This document shows, one piece after another, positions 1 to 6,725 of a stretch of DNA of 9,218 nt. Origin of the DNA: an uncultured Eubacteriales bacterium. GTDB taxonomy: Bacteria > Bacillota > Clostridia > Oscillospirales > CAG-272. Location: positions 1-9,218 of the forward strand of contig URSW01000049.1 in the NCBI GenBank assembly GCA_900550625.1. Direction: 5' to 3'. Numbering within the stretch: the stretch's first letter is position 1; each line of letters opens with the position of its first letter. The notes beneath the pieces are model-generated. The model ran no database searches. It saw nothing but the letters and a program-made list of their open reading frames with translations, and was not told the origin of the DNA. The position numbers and the translations under genes were made by a program.

Positions 1-1
1 T

Positions 2-304
2 TCCTGTGAAATACAAGAAGTCGATGGCCGAATCGGGATTCTCGGCGATCTGAAGAACGGCGGCATCACGGTCGTTACCGTGACGCATGACGCGGAGTTT
101 GCCGCCGCATACGCAGACCGATGCGCGTTTCTGTTCGACGGCGAGATCGTTTCGACCGATACGCCGAACGTGTTTTTCGCGGGCAACACCTTCTACACGA
201 CCGCTGCGCACCGCATATCGAAGGACATTTTCGATAACGCTGTTTTGTGCGGCGACGTGGTCGAACTGTGCCGCATGAACGGAAGAAAAGGGGGGGCGCC
301 GTGA
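2..304 (+). CDS. ECF-type ABC transporter ATP-binding protein, C-terminal fragment
   Basis: This is the last 100 residues of an ABC ATPase whose start lies left of the window; the frame is open from base 2. The visible part starts just before the H-loop: TVVTVTHD, with the switch histidine near visible residue 29, then ADRCAFLFDGEIVS, and a C-terminal tail with FYTTAAHRI and a late cysteine. That tail is what I know from clostridial energy-coupling-factor ATPases, often two ATPase domains fused in one chain; the fusion cannot be tested here. Walker A, signature and Walker B are outside the window. It would hydrolyse ATP at the cytoplasmic face to drive uptake. Its stop overlaps the GTG start of the next gene, an S component, which fits an ECF operon with translational coupling. 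Confidence 0.85.
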   Translation, partial: SCEIQEVDGRIGILGDLKNGGITVVTVTHDAEFAAAYADRCAFLFDGEIVSTDTPNVFFAGNTFYTTAAHRISKDIFDNAVLCGDVVELCRMNGRKGGAP

Positions 305-999
305 GAAGTAATTTTCGAAAGATCGTTTCCCGGATTGCCCTTTGGTTCGGCGTGATTGCCGTCGTGTTCGGCGGAGCGATGCTGTTTCGCGGGAAACATT
401 ATGCGTGGATATCCCTCTGCGTATCAGTGCTTGTTCTCGTGCCCGTGTTCCGCTCTTTCGAAAAGCGCGACACCTCGTCAAAGGAGCTTGTCATTCTCTG
501 CGTCATGATCGCCATTTCGGCAGCCGGGCGGTTCATTTTCGCATGGCTTCCGGGATTCAAGCCGGTGACCGCAATCACCGTGATCACGGCGATGTGGCTC
601 GGAAGGGACGCGGGATTTGCGGTCGGCGCGCTGTCCGCGGCGGTCTCGAATTTCTATTTCGGACAGGGACCGTGGACTCCGTTTCAGATGCTCGCATGGG
701 GGCTGATCGGCTTTTCGGCGGGCGTGCTTGCGGGACCGATGAGGAAAAGCCGCGCCGCGCTGTGCGTTTTCGGCGCGGCGGCGGGGGTGATGTTTTCGCT
801 GCTTATGGACATCTGGACGGTGCTGTGGGCAGACGGTACGTTCAACCTCGCGCGTTACGCCGCCGCGGTCGTATCGGCGCTGCCGGTAACTGCGGAATAT
901 GCGGTGTCAAACGTGATCTTCCTTTTGATTCTGGCAAACCCCATCGGCGAAAAGCTCGAGAGAATGAAGAAAAAATACGGACTGTTTGTGTCGGCTTAG
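301..999 (+). CDS. ECF transporter S component (substrate-binding membrane protein)
   Basis: A 232-residue, very hydrophobic protein. The GTG start at 301 is chosen because it forms a GTGA overlap with the upstream ATPase and follows a purine-rich run (AAGGGGGG, about 288-295). An earlier in-frame ATG at 247 would lie deep inside the ATPase gene. About eight membrane segments are visible, roughly residues 12-29, 35-50, 62-82, 88-101, 103-120, 128-146, 152-178 and 185-212. A conserved-looking motif FGQGPWTPFQM (residues 120-130) is typical of one clostridial group of ECF S components. S components bind the vitamin or other micronutrient and work with EcfT and the ATPases. The first two helices look like an addition to the usual six-helix fold. 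The substrate cannot be read from the sequence; a cobalamin-type compound is only a guess from similar clusters. Confidence 0.82.
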   Translation: MRSNFRKIVSRIALWFGVIAVVFGGAMLFRGKHYAWISLCVSVLVLVPVFRSFEKRDTSSKELVILCVMIAISAAGRFIFAWLPGFKPVTAITVITAMWLGRDAGFAVGALSAAVSNFYFGQGPWTPFQMLAWGLIGFSAGVLAGPMRKSRAALCVFGAAAGVMFSLLMDIWTVLWADGTFNLARYAAAVVSALPVTAEYAVSNVIFLLILANPIGEKLERMKKKYGLFVSA

Positions 1000-1056
1000 C
1001 GCAGGCAAGGCCGACATCGTTCGGCGACGTGATGCCGGGCGAACGCATCGACGGAT

Positions 1057-1088
1057 AAAACGGGGAGCTTTCGGTCCCCGTTTTATTT
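1057..1088 (+). terminator. Intrinsic terminator after the ECF genes
   Basis: A ten-base perfect stem, AAAACGGGGA (1057-1066) with TCCCCGTTTT (1075-1084), and an eight-base loop, followed by TTTTATTTT. It lies 58 bases after the S-component stop and should end that operon. Because the stem has A's on its left arm it may also work from the other strand. Confidence 0.88.
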
Positions 1089-1244
1089 TGCAGAAGAATC
1101 GGAAGCTTTCGCCCCGAAGCTGTTGACAAAACGGAGAAACGGGACAAATTGCAAAACAGACGGCGCGAGACATTCGGCAAGGATTTAGTCGGCGCACGGA
1201 ATCACCGCCGAATCGGATTATAATATAATTTTACATTGCGCATC

Positions 1245-1273
1245 TTGACAAAATATGATGCTTTTATTATAAT
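1245..1273 (+). promoter_or_regulatory. Perfect sigma-70/sigma-A consensus promoter
   Basis: TTGACA at 1245-1250, exactly 17 bases, then TATAAT at 1268-1273. Both hexamers and the spacer match the consensus. The DNA just upstream (1217-1235) is AT-rich with two overlapping TATAAT strings, which may act as an UP-like element. Transcription would start near 1280 and give a leader of about 100 bases before the LiaF-like gene at 1383. Confidence 0.85.
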
Positions 1274-1279
1274 AATAAC

Positions 1280-1331
1280 GCACGATATGCAACGTGCAGT
1301 GCGCATTCGTGTCCCTGACGAAAACTTCGTC
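1280..1331 (+). promoter_or_regulatory. Two small hairpins in the leader of the LiaF-like operon
   Basis: GCACG (1280-1284) can pair with CGTGC (1293-1297), and GACGAA (1317-1322) with TTCGTC (1326-1331) across a three-base loop. Both sit at the predicted start and middle of the leader. They could be mRNA-stabilising or regulator-binding structures; no known riboswitch class is recognised. Confidence 0.35.
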
Positions 1332-1382
1332 GTGATCCGTCATTTGTTATGATACATACATAATCGGTGAAAGAGGTGTAAT

Positions 1383-2066
1383 ATGAAAAAACTTAACGGG
1401 ATCGTGTGGGGGATCGTGCTCGTCGCGGCGGGCGTTCTCCTCGGACTTAACGCATTCGGGATAACCGATATAGACATATTTTTCGACGGATGGTGGACGC
1501 TGTTCATCATCGTGCCGTGCGCGGTGGGGCTTGTAACCGACCGCAACAAATTCGGAAGCCTGATCGGGATATGCGTCGGCGTATTTTTGCTGCTCTGCTG
1601 CCGCGACGTGCTCGACTTCTCCATGGTGTGGAAGCTGCTTGTCCCGATAATCGTCGTTTTGATCGGACTCAAGCTGATCATCGGAGGAATCGTCGGGGAG
1701 AGAAGCTCGGAGGTATTCAAAAGAATCAGAGAAAGCGGCGGAACACCGAAAAACGGAACCGCAGTGTTCTCGGGAAGCGACATCGGCTTTTCCGGCGAGG
1801 TCTTCGAGGGTGCGCGTCTTACCGCCGTGTTCGGAGGGGTTGACTGCGATCTTCGCGGCGCCGTGATCGAAAAGGACTGCGTGATAGACGCTGCCGCGGT
1901 ATTCGGCGGCATTACGGTCACGGTACCCGAGGGGCTGAACGTCATAATTCGCCCGACCACGATGTTCGGAGGGGTTTCCGACGACAGAGTGAATAAAGTC
2001 TCGTCGGGCGGACCGACGCTCTACATAAACGCGACCGGCATTTTCGGCGGCGTCGGAATCGAGTGA
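1383..2066 (+). CDS. LiaF-like membrane protein (N-terminal TM block plus LiaF-type C-terminal repeats)
   Basis: 227 residues. Start ATG 1383 has a good ribosome site (AGAGGTG, 1372-1378). The N-terminal half has four membrane segments (about 7-25, 35-52, 58-75, 84-103), as in the LiaF/DUF5668-type region. The C-terminal half is a soluble beta-repeat with four copies of a (V/M/I)FGG(V/I) motif at about residues 149-153, 173-177, 194-198 and 220-224, roughly 24 residues apart, as in the C-terminal domain of LiaF-type cell-wall-antibiotic response proteins. In Bacillus, LiaF restrains the LiaRS two-component system; no histidine kinase or response regulator is present here. Instead an ABC ATPase follows 31 bases later, so a link to that transporter is inferred. 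The family call is firm; the regulatory role is not. Confidence 0.8.
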   Translation: MKKLNGIVWGIVLVAAGVLLGLNAFGITDIDIFFDGWWTLFIIVPCAVGLVTDRNKFGSLIGICVGVFLLLCCRDVLDFSMVWKLLVPIIVVLIGLKLIIGGIVGERSSEVFKRIRESGGTPKNGTAVFSGSDIGFSGEVFEGARLTAVFGGVDCDLRGAVIEKDCVIDAAAVFGGITVTVPEGLNVIIRPTTMFGGVSDDRVNKVSSGGPTLYINATGIFGGVGIE

Positions 2067-2097
2067 GACGCAATATAAATAAACGGAGGAAAATAAA

Positions 2098-2805
2098 ATG
2101 CTTCAGATAGAACATCTTACAAAGGCATACGGTGATAAAAAGGCGGTGGACGATCTGAGTCTTCATATTCGTCCCGGCGAGATATACGGCTTTATCGGTC
2201 ACAACGGCGCGGGCAAGACCACGACTCTCAAATCCGCTGTGGGAATACTTCGGTTTGATTCGGGAGAAATACGGATAAACGGGCGCTCGATCAAGGATGA
2301 GCCCGTCGCCTGTAAGCGGGTTCTCGCGTATATCCCCGACAATCCCGATCTTTACGATTTCATGACCGGAATAAAGTACCTCAATTTCGTGGCGGACATT
2401 TTCGGCGTGCCGTCGGAGGAGCGCCGCGCGAAGATCGACGATTATGCCGCGCGCTTTGAGCTCACGGACGATCTTGCACAGCCGATCGCCGCGTATTCCC
2501 ACGGAATGAAGCAGAAGCTTGCCGTTATCGCGGCATGGCTCCATTCACCTAAGCTGATAATCATGGATGAGCCGTTTGTCGGACTTGATCCGAAGGCGGC
2601 GCACCTTCTGAAGATCATGATGCGCGAGCTCTGCGAGGAAGGCGGTGCGATATTCTTTTCCACTCACGTTCTTGAGGTCGCCGAGAAGCTCTGCGACAAG
2701 GTGGCAATTATCAAGGGAGGCAGGCTGATCCGCTCCGGAACGATGGAGGAGGTCAAGGGCGATGATTCTCTCGAAGACGTGTTCCTCGAATTGGAGGCGG
2801 AGTGA
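2098..2805 (+). CDS. ABC transporter ATP-binding protein, ABC-2/exporter type
   Basis: 235 residues, the normal size for a single ATPase domain. Walker A is GHNGAGKT (34-41), the signature is the variant YSHGMKQ (133-139), Walker B is LIIMDEP (153-159) with catalytic Glu158, the D-loop is GLDP (162-165) and the switch His is H190. The SHGMKQ signature is common in drug, bacteriocin and ABC-2 type exporters. The start has GGAGGA (2085-2090) seven bases upstream. It would energise the 12-TM permease encoded next, whose start overlaps this stop codon by one base (TGATG), so the two are probably translationally coupled. What is exported cannot be told from the sequence. Confidence 0.93.
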   Translation: MLQIEHLTKAYGDKKAVDDLSLHIRPGEIYGFIGHNGAGKTTTLKSAVGILRFDSGEIRINGRSIKDEPVACKRVLAYIPDNPDLYDFMTGIKYLNFVADIFGVPSEERRAKIDDYAARFELTDDLAQPIAAYSHGMKQKLAVIAAWLHSPKLIIMDEPFVGLDPKAAHLLKIMMRELCEEGGAIFFSTHVLEVAEKLCDKVAIIKGGRLIRSGTMEEVKGDDSLEDVFLELEAE

Positions 2806-4409
2806 TGCTGAAGCTACTGATACATAAACAGCTTTCCGAAATATTCCGCACTTACCTCTACGACGCGAAGAAGAACAAGACGCGCTCAAAGGGCGCGACC
2901 GCCGCGTATATCGTTCTGTTCGTGCTTATTATGGCAGGCATGCTCGGCGGCATGTTCACATACCTGTCGCTGTCGATATGCGAGCCTCTTTCGGCGGCGG
3001 GCATGGATTGGCTTTACTTTGCTTTGATGGGACTGATTGCAATTTTGCTCGGATCCTTCGGAAGCGTGTTCAATACCTATTCGGGACTTTATCTTGCTAA
3101 GGACAACGATCTGCTCCTGTCAATGCCGATCCCCGTCGGTGTTATCATGACGGCGCGGCTTCTCGTTGTGTATATTATGGGACTTCTGTATTCGGGAGTT
3201 GTCATAATTCCCGCCGCCGCGGTTTATCTGATAAAAGTTTCCGCGGCTGTCGGGTCCGTGATCGGCTCGTTCATGTCCGTCCTTCTGATCTCGGTGTTTG
3301 TTCTAACGCTGTCGTGCATCCTCGGATGGGTAGTGGCTAAGATCAGCCTGAAGCTGAAGAACAAGAGCGTCATAACGGTGTTTGTTTCGATAATGTTCCT
3401 TGCGGCATATTATTTTGTTTACTTCAAGGCGCAGTCGCTGATCTCCGAGCTGATTGCAAACGCCGCCGTCTACGGCGAAAAGATCAAGGGCTCGGCGTAT
3501 CCGATCTACCTCGCCGGTAAAGCCGGTACCGGCGATCCCGCTGCGCTTGCCATAGTCACCGCTGTCGTGATCGCACTTTTTGCACTGATGTGGGTGCTCA
3601 TCTCACGCAGCTTTCTCAAGACCGCGACCTCCGCGGGAAAGAACGCGAAGAAAAAATACCGCTCGACTGCCGTCGCCGAGAGAAGACTTCCGTTCGCACT
3701 GCTTGCAAAGGAATTCGGACGCTTTGCCTCAAGTCCGAGCTACATGCTCAACTGCGGTCTCGGCGTGCTCTTTCTCCCCGTGCTCGGCGCGGTATTCCTG
3801 ATAAAGGGCGGATCGTTCATATCAATTCTCAGCGAGATGTTCGGTCCGGAATCGAGCGCCGACTGCATCCCGGTGATCGTATGCACCGCGATATGCGCCG
3901 CCGCGTCCATGAACGACATGGCGGCACCGTCCGTATCTCTTGAGGGAAGGAGCCTTTGGCTTGCACAGTCGCTGCCCGTTGTGCCGTGGCAGATTCTGCG
4001 CGCAAAGCTGTCCGTTCAGCTCATTCTGACCGTCTTCCCGGCGATCTTCTGCTTTGCTTGTGCGGTTATCGTATATCCGTTCGCACCCGCGCAGATCTTG
4101 GTTATGCTTCTCGTCTTGATTTCGTATACTCTGCTTTCAGCGCTGTTCGACCTTTTCATCGGGCTCAAAATGCCGAATCTCACATGGACTAACGAGATCA
4201 CACCGATCAAGCAGAGCCTCGGCGTAATGCTTGCGCTGTTCGGCGGATTCGTCTACGCCGTCGCAATCCCGATTGCGTTTTTCACGTTCGGATATAAGAT
4301 CGGCTTTGCCGCCTTCGCCGGATGCTATGCCGCAATCACGCTTATACTGTGCGCAATTCTGTACATATGGCTGAGAAAGAGGGGAAGCGAGACGTTCGCT
4401 TCGCTCTGA
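2805..4409 (+). CDS. ABC transporter permease, about 12 membrane segments with internal duplication
   Basis: 534 residues from ATG 2805; an in-frame GTG three bases earlier is less well spaced from GGAGG (2793-2797). Numbering below counts from that GTG. About 12 hydrophobic segments are visible, near 34-55, 72-95, 115-140, 150-178, 188-206, 246-268, 315-335, 355-375, 402-425, 430-455, 472-495 and 502-523. The two halves look alike: the cytoplasmic motif at 99-122 (LLLSMPIPVGVIMTARL) is echoed at 384-403 (SLWLAQSLPVVPWQILRAKL). This suggests a duplicated ABC-2-like permease so that one chain may supply both membrane halves. A basic cytoplasmic linker (about 270-295) joins them. Paired with the ATPase at 2098 as an export-type transporter; substrate unknown. 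Confidence 0.88.
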   Translation: MLKLLIHKQLSEIFRTYLYDAKKNKTRSKGATAAYIVLFVLIMAGMLGGMFTYLSLSICEPLSAAGMDWLYFALMGLIAILLGSFGSVFNTYSGLYLAKDNDLLLSMPIPVGVIMTARLLVVYIMGLLYSGVVIIPAAAVYLIKVSAAVGSVIGSFMSVLLISVFVLTLSCILGWVVAKISLKLKNKSVITVFVSIMFLAAYYFVYFKAQSLISELIANAAVYGEKIKGSAYPIYLAGKAGTGDPAALAIVTAVVIALFALMWVLISRSFLKTATSAGKNAKKKYRSTAVAERRLPFALLAKEFGRFASSPSYMLNCGLGVLFLPVLGAVFLIKGGSFISILSEMFGPESSADCIPVIVCTAICAAASMNDMAAPSVSLEGRSLWLAQSLPVVPWQILRAKLSVQLILTVFPAIFCFACAVIVYPFAPAQILVMLLVLISYTLLSALFDLFIGLKMPNLTWTNEITPIKQSLGVMLALFGGFVYAVAIPIAFFTFGYKIGFAAFAGCYAAITLILCAILYIWLRKRGSETFASL

Positions 4410-4491
4410 TGTGCCGCCTGTGCGGTGATTCGATAAAAAAGGAGATTCTCGAAAGCGGAAAAGGCGTGCGTTCTTCCTCAAGGGGATCGGC

Positions 4492-4549
4492 TGCCCGAAG
4501 ATGCGTTTTCTTCATCTTTATGCGAAGAAAACGCAGCATTTATCGGGCA
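4492..4549. repeat. Long composite stem-loop
   Basis: A perfect 12-base inner stem, TGCGTTTTCTTC (4502-4513) with GAAGAAAACGCA (4524-4535) around a ten-base loop, is enclosed by a seven-base outer stem, TGCCCGA (4492-4498) with TCGGGCA (4543-4549). The last two bases also belong to the next hairpin (4548-4565), so the two cannot both be complete. No T-run follows. Confidence 0.7.
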
Positions 4550-4581
4550 CCGTTTCCGCACGGTGAAATACAGAGACCGAA

Positions 4582-4638
4582 GAGTGCGGCACTTCCGCGC
4601 CGCACTCGTTCATCCGGGAGCGGCGCGGGCCGCTCCCG
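4582..4638. repeat. Two adjacent GC-rich perfect hairpins
   Basis: GAGTGCGGC (4582-4590) pairs with GCCGCACTC (4599-4607) across eight bases. Seven bases later CGGGAGCGGC (4615-4624) pairs with GCCGCTCCCG (4629-4638) across the tetraloop GCGG. Both stems are perfect and would be very stable in RNA. Confidence 0.7.
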
Positions 4639-4740
4639 TACTCCGTTTTGGGAGACGGTGCATCTTCGGGCTTGCGGGGGCCGCTCCCGGATCGCAAAAA
4701 GTCCCCGCTCGGCGAAAAAATCGGTTCGGGCGGTGACTGA

Positions 4741-4770
4741 CGAAAGGAAGCTTTCGCCCGGCGAAAGAGG
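4741..4770 (+). promoter_or_regulatory. Alternative hairpins overlapping a ribosome binding site
   Basis: CTTTCG (4751-4756) can pair with CGAAAG on its left (4741-4746, loop GAAG) or with CGAAAG on its right (4762-4767, loop CCCGG). The right-hand CGAAAG runs into the ribosome site AAAGAGG (4764-4770), seven bases before ATG 4778. Pairing to the right would partly hide it; pairing to the left would free it. The core GGAAGCTTTCGC also occurs at 1101 and 7782. Confidence 0.45.
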
Positions 4771-4777
4771 TAATGAT

Positions 4778-5707
4778 ATGAAAAAATCGAGATATTCCCG
4801 TGCAAGGCGGGCGCTCATCTTTTGGACGCTGTTTATCGGAATCGGCGCGGTGTTCGGCGCGCTCTGCATGCTTATCGACCCGAGCGGGAAGAAATTTTAC
4901 ATGGATGCCATGCTCCCGTATTTTCAGGTGCTGCCGTTTGCGGACGTGCTCTTTACCGATCTTACCTTTTCGGGGATCGCGCTGCTTGTCGTGAACGGAC
5001 TTACAAATCTGACGGCAGCCGCGCTGCTCTTCGCAAAGAAGAAGTCGGGCGTGATACTCGGCGGCGTGTTCGGCATTACGCTTATGCTGTGGATATGCAT
5101 TCAATTCTATATGTTCCCGCCGAACTTCATGTCGAGTATCTACTTCGTTTTCGGCGCGGCGCAGGCGGCGACCGGATACGCGGCGTGGGTGTTCTGCTGC
5201 CAGGAGCATTTTTGCGTTTCGGAGAAGGAATATCCGAATATCGGAAAAGCGCCCGACCGTCTTGTGGTGTATTTCTCCCGCATGGGATATACGAAAAAGG
5301 CGGCGCTCGAGGAAGCAGAGCGCACGGGCGCGTGCGTATTTGAGGTCCGCTCGACAGAACGTACCGAAGGAACGCTCGGCTTTTGGTGGTGCGGAAGATA
5401 CGGTATGCACGCATGGGATATGCCGATTGCGGGTATCCCGTCCGACCTTGAAGCGTACAGCCGGGTCACGGTGTGCAGCCCGATCTGGGTGTTCGGGCTG
5501 AGCGCGCCGATGAGAACCTTTTGCCGCGCGGCGCGGGGCAAAATAAAGGAAGCGGATTACATATTGGTTCACCATCAGAAGAACAGCTATTTCGGTGCCG
5601 CGGAGGAAATGGACAGACTGCTCGGACTTGAGAACAGCCCGACGGTGAGCATCTGCTGCCGCCGCGGGAATTACACAAAGTCGGTATCCCGTGTGCCGCG
5701 CACCTGA
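4778..5707 (+). CDS. Membrane-anchored flavodoxin-like protein
   Basis: 309 residues. The frame is open far upstream, but ATG 4778 is chosen because AAAGAGG lies seven bases before it and protein-like sequence starts there. Residues 11-32, 60-85, 92-112 and 118-142 are membrane segments. From about 161 a flavodoxin-like domain starts: RLVVYFSRMGYTKKAA has the first beta strand and an SxxGxT-type FMN phosphate loop (S167-T172). PIWVFGLSAPMRTF (235-248) matches the strand and loop that usually contact the flavin, and ILVHHQKNSYFG (262-273) the next strand. FMN binding and a redox role at the membrane are inferred; the partner is unknown. The C-terminus (SICCRRGNYTK and eight more residues) runs straight into an acetyltransferase remnant, so its last residues may be altered by a deletion. 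Confidence 0.72.
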   Translation: MKKSRYSRARRALIFWTLFIGIGAVFGALCMLIDPSGKKFYMDAMLPYFQVLPFADVLFTDLTFSGIALLVVNGLTNLTAAALLFAKKKSGVILGGVFGITLMLWICIQFYMFPPNFMSSIYFVFGAAQAATGYAAWVFCCQEHFCVSEKEYPNIGKAPDRLVVYFSRMGYTKKAALEEAERTGACVFEVRSTERTEGTLGFWWCGRYGMHAWDMPIAGIPSDLEAYSRVTVCSPIWVFGLSAPMRTFCRAARGKIKEADYILVHHQKNSYFGAAEEMDRLLGLENSPTVSICCRRGNYTKSVSRVPRT

Positions 5708-5771
5708 CGCGCGGCGGACGTACAGTCAATCCTGCGCCGATCGCGTCTATCAACTGCGGCAGGCCAGCCGA

Positions 5772-5795
5772 TCCCGGACTGTATCCGAGCCGGGA
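5772..5795. repeat. Small inverted repeat inside the acetyltransferase remnant
   Basis: TCCCGG (5772-5777) and CCGGGA (5790-5795) can pair around a 12-base loop. No T-run follows, so it is not called a terminator, although it is the only hairpin close behind the flavodoxin gene. Confidence 0.35.
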
Positions 5796-5886
5796 CGCGC
5801 AGAATAAGGTGTCGCTTCATCATGCCGAAAAGCTCGGGTATGGGTTTTCGCATCAATATACATCATATGAGATAAAACACAAATGA
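5776..5886 (+). pseudogene. C-terminal remnant of a GNAT acetyltransferase
   Basis: In frame 1, bases 5776-5883 translate to a 36-residue piece with YPSRDAQNK, LHHAEKLGYGF and QYTSYEI, ending at TGA 5884-5886. This order (Y/P-x-W/R-D-A-x-N, then AEKLGY, then Y-x-x-YE) is what I know from the C-terminus of GNAT_acetyltr_2/ZmaR-like acetyltransferases of Firmicutes, where the second motif reads roughly SLxLAEKLGY. The frame is open back to 5632 but holds no ATG or upstream GTG, and the sequence before 5776 does not look like the family. The front of the gene, including the acetyl-CoA loop, is missing. It is therefore read as a decayed or deletion-truncated gene, independent of the intact GNAT gene that follows. 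Confidence 0.6.
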
Positions 5887-5903
5887 ACCGGAAGGAGAAC
5901 GGC

Positions 5904-6725
5904 GTGAAAAAATACGATCTGATAAACGGTGCGGCGGCGCGCGAAGAGGCGCAGAGGCTTCTCATGCCCGACGAGCTTGTCACGATGAATCTTTTCGAGC
6001 TCATATTTTCGTTTCCGGAAGCCTCCGCATGGACGGATCACGAAAGCTTTATCATCGGTCAGTCGAACGAAAAAACTCCGATATGGATGTGGCTTTCGGA
6101 GCGCTGCGGGAGCGAAAGCGCGGAATGTGCCGCGGATATCATCGCCTCGCGCCTTGAATTCTCCCCGAGTGTTCATCTGAATGCGGTGTCACATAGATGC
6201 CGCGAAACGCTTGAATATACGGAAAGAAAGGGCTTTCACTCACATCGGGTGATGGACATGAATGCATATGTGTGCGCACGGGTCATCTCTCCCGAATGCT
6301 CGGGCGAGGCGGTGTTTTCCTCGGAGGAAGACCGCCCAGCCATGGCTTCACTGCTGAGGCAGCTCTGCGAGGACGGAGAACACACCGTGATTTCGCAGGA
6401 GGATGCGGATAATTTTGCCGCCGCGTCGGTCGGACGTTCCGAGCTTCTTTTGTGGAAGGACGGCTGCAGAGTGTGCGCAATGGCGATGATCGCCTACAGG
6501 AGCGCGTCGAGCGCGCGGATAAATACCGTGGTGACCGACCGCGCCGTGCGCGGCAGGGGATACGCCGGGATGCTCGTTTCGCATATGTGCGAAAAGCTTA
6601 TCGGAGAGGGCGTGTCTCCGATGCTCTACGCCGACGCGGCGAATCCGTCGTCGAACAGGGCGTACCGCAGGATCGGATTTGAAAAGGTCGGCGAGATCAC
6701 GGAGTTCGGTTTCAAAAAGCTTTGA
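5904..6725 (+). CDS. GNAT family N-acetyltransferase (FR47-like C-terminus)
   Basis: 273 residues from GTG 5904, chosen because GAAGGAG (5891-5897) sits six bases upstream. An in-frame ATG at 5883 overlaps the remnant's stop and has no ribosome site. The C-terminal part carries the acetyl-CoA-binding pattern: strand INTVVTDRAV, then RGRGYAGM (216-223), the pyrophosphate loop, then a long helix (about 222-235), and MLYADAANPSSNRAYRRIGF (240-259), the usual GNAT N-x-x-S-N-x-x-Y-x-x-x-GF ending. The layout is like FR47-type GNATs. The N-terminal 130 residues are not clearly assigned and may hold a second, worn GNAT-like lobe. The enzyme would transfer acetyl from acetyl-CoA to an amine; the acceptor is unknown. 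No terminator is seen after it. Confidence 0.85.
   Translation: MKKYDLINGAAAREEAQRLLMPDELVTMNLFELIFSFPEASAWTDHESFIIGQSNEKTPIWMWLSERCGSESAECAADIIASRLEFSPSVHLNAVSHRCRETLEYTERKGFHSHRVMDMNAYVCARVISPECSGEAVFSSEEDRPAMASLLRQLCEDGEHTVISQEDADNFAAASVGRSELLLWKDGCRVCAMAMIAYRSASSARINTVVTDRAVRGRGYAGMLVSHMCEKLIGEGVSPMLYADAANPSSNRAYRRIGFEKVGEITEFGFKKL

Larger units (their letters stand above)
4410..4777. other. Gene-free, hairpin-dense intergenic stretch
   Basis: 368 bases with no convincing gene on either strand, although a frame runs open through it into the next gene. At least seven inverted repeats follow one another: 4492-4549, 4548-4565, 4582-4607, 4615-4638, 4672-4697 (weaker), 4705-4733 and 4741-4767. 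None has a proper T-tract, so I do not call a terminator. The 12-base string GGGCCGCTCCCG is present twice (4627-4638 and 4678-4689). Possibly a structured RNA, a REP/MITE-like cluster or a long structured leader for the gene at 4778. Confidence 0.6.

Noticed and set aside
1123..1150. TTGACA at 1123 as a second promoter
   Set aside because: No -10-like hexamer lies 16-18 bases downstream.
1345..1353. Extended -10 (TGTTATGAT) close before the LiaF-like gene
   Set aside because: No acceptable -35 and only about 30 bases before the start codon; the perfect promoter at 1245 explains transcription better.
1340..1960. - strand frame of 206 codons opposite the LiaF-like gene
   Set aside because: Ser/Pro/Thr-rich antisense shadow; the + strand gene has a clear family match.
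4435..4444. AAAAAAGGAG as a ribosome site for a small gene
   Set aside because: No ATG, GTG or TTG at a suitable distance.
4322..4777. Open frame extending the flavodoxin gene upstream to 4322
   Set aside because: It overlaps the permease gene, runs through the hairpin region, and its translation is Arg/Ser-rich and not protein-like; ATG 4778 has a proper ribosome site.
4610..5575. Long - strand frame (321 codons) opposite the flavodoxin gene
   Set aside because: Arg/His/Ala-rich antisense shadow of a GC-rich gene, with no recognisable domain and no ribosome site noticed.
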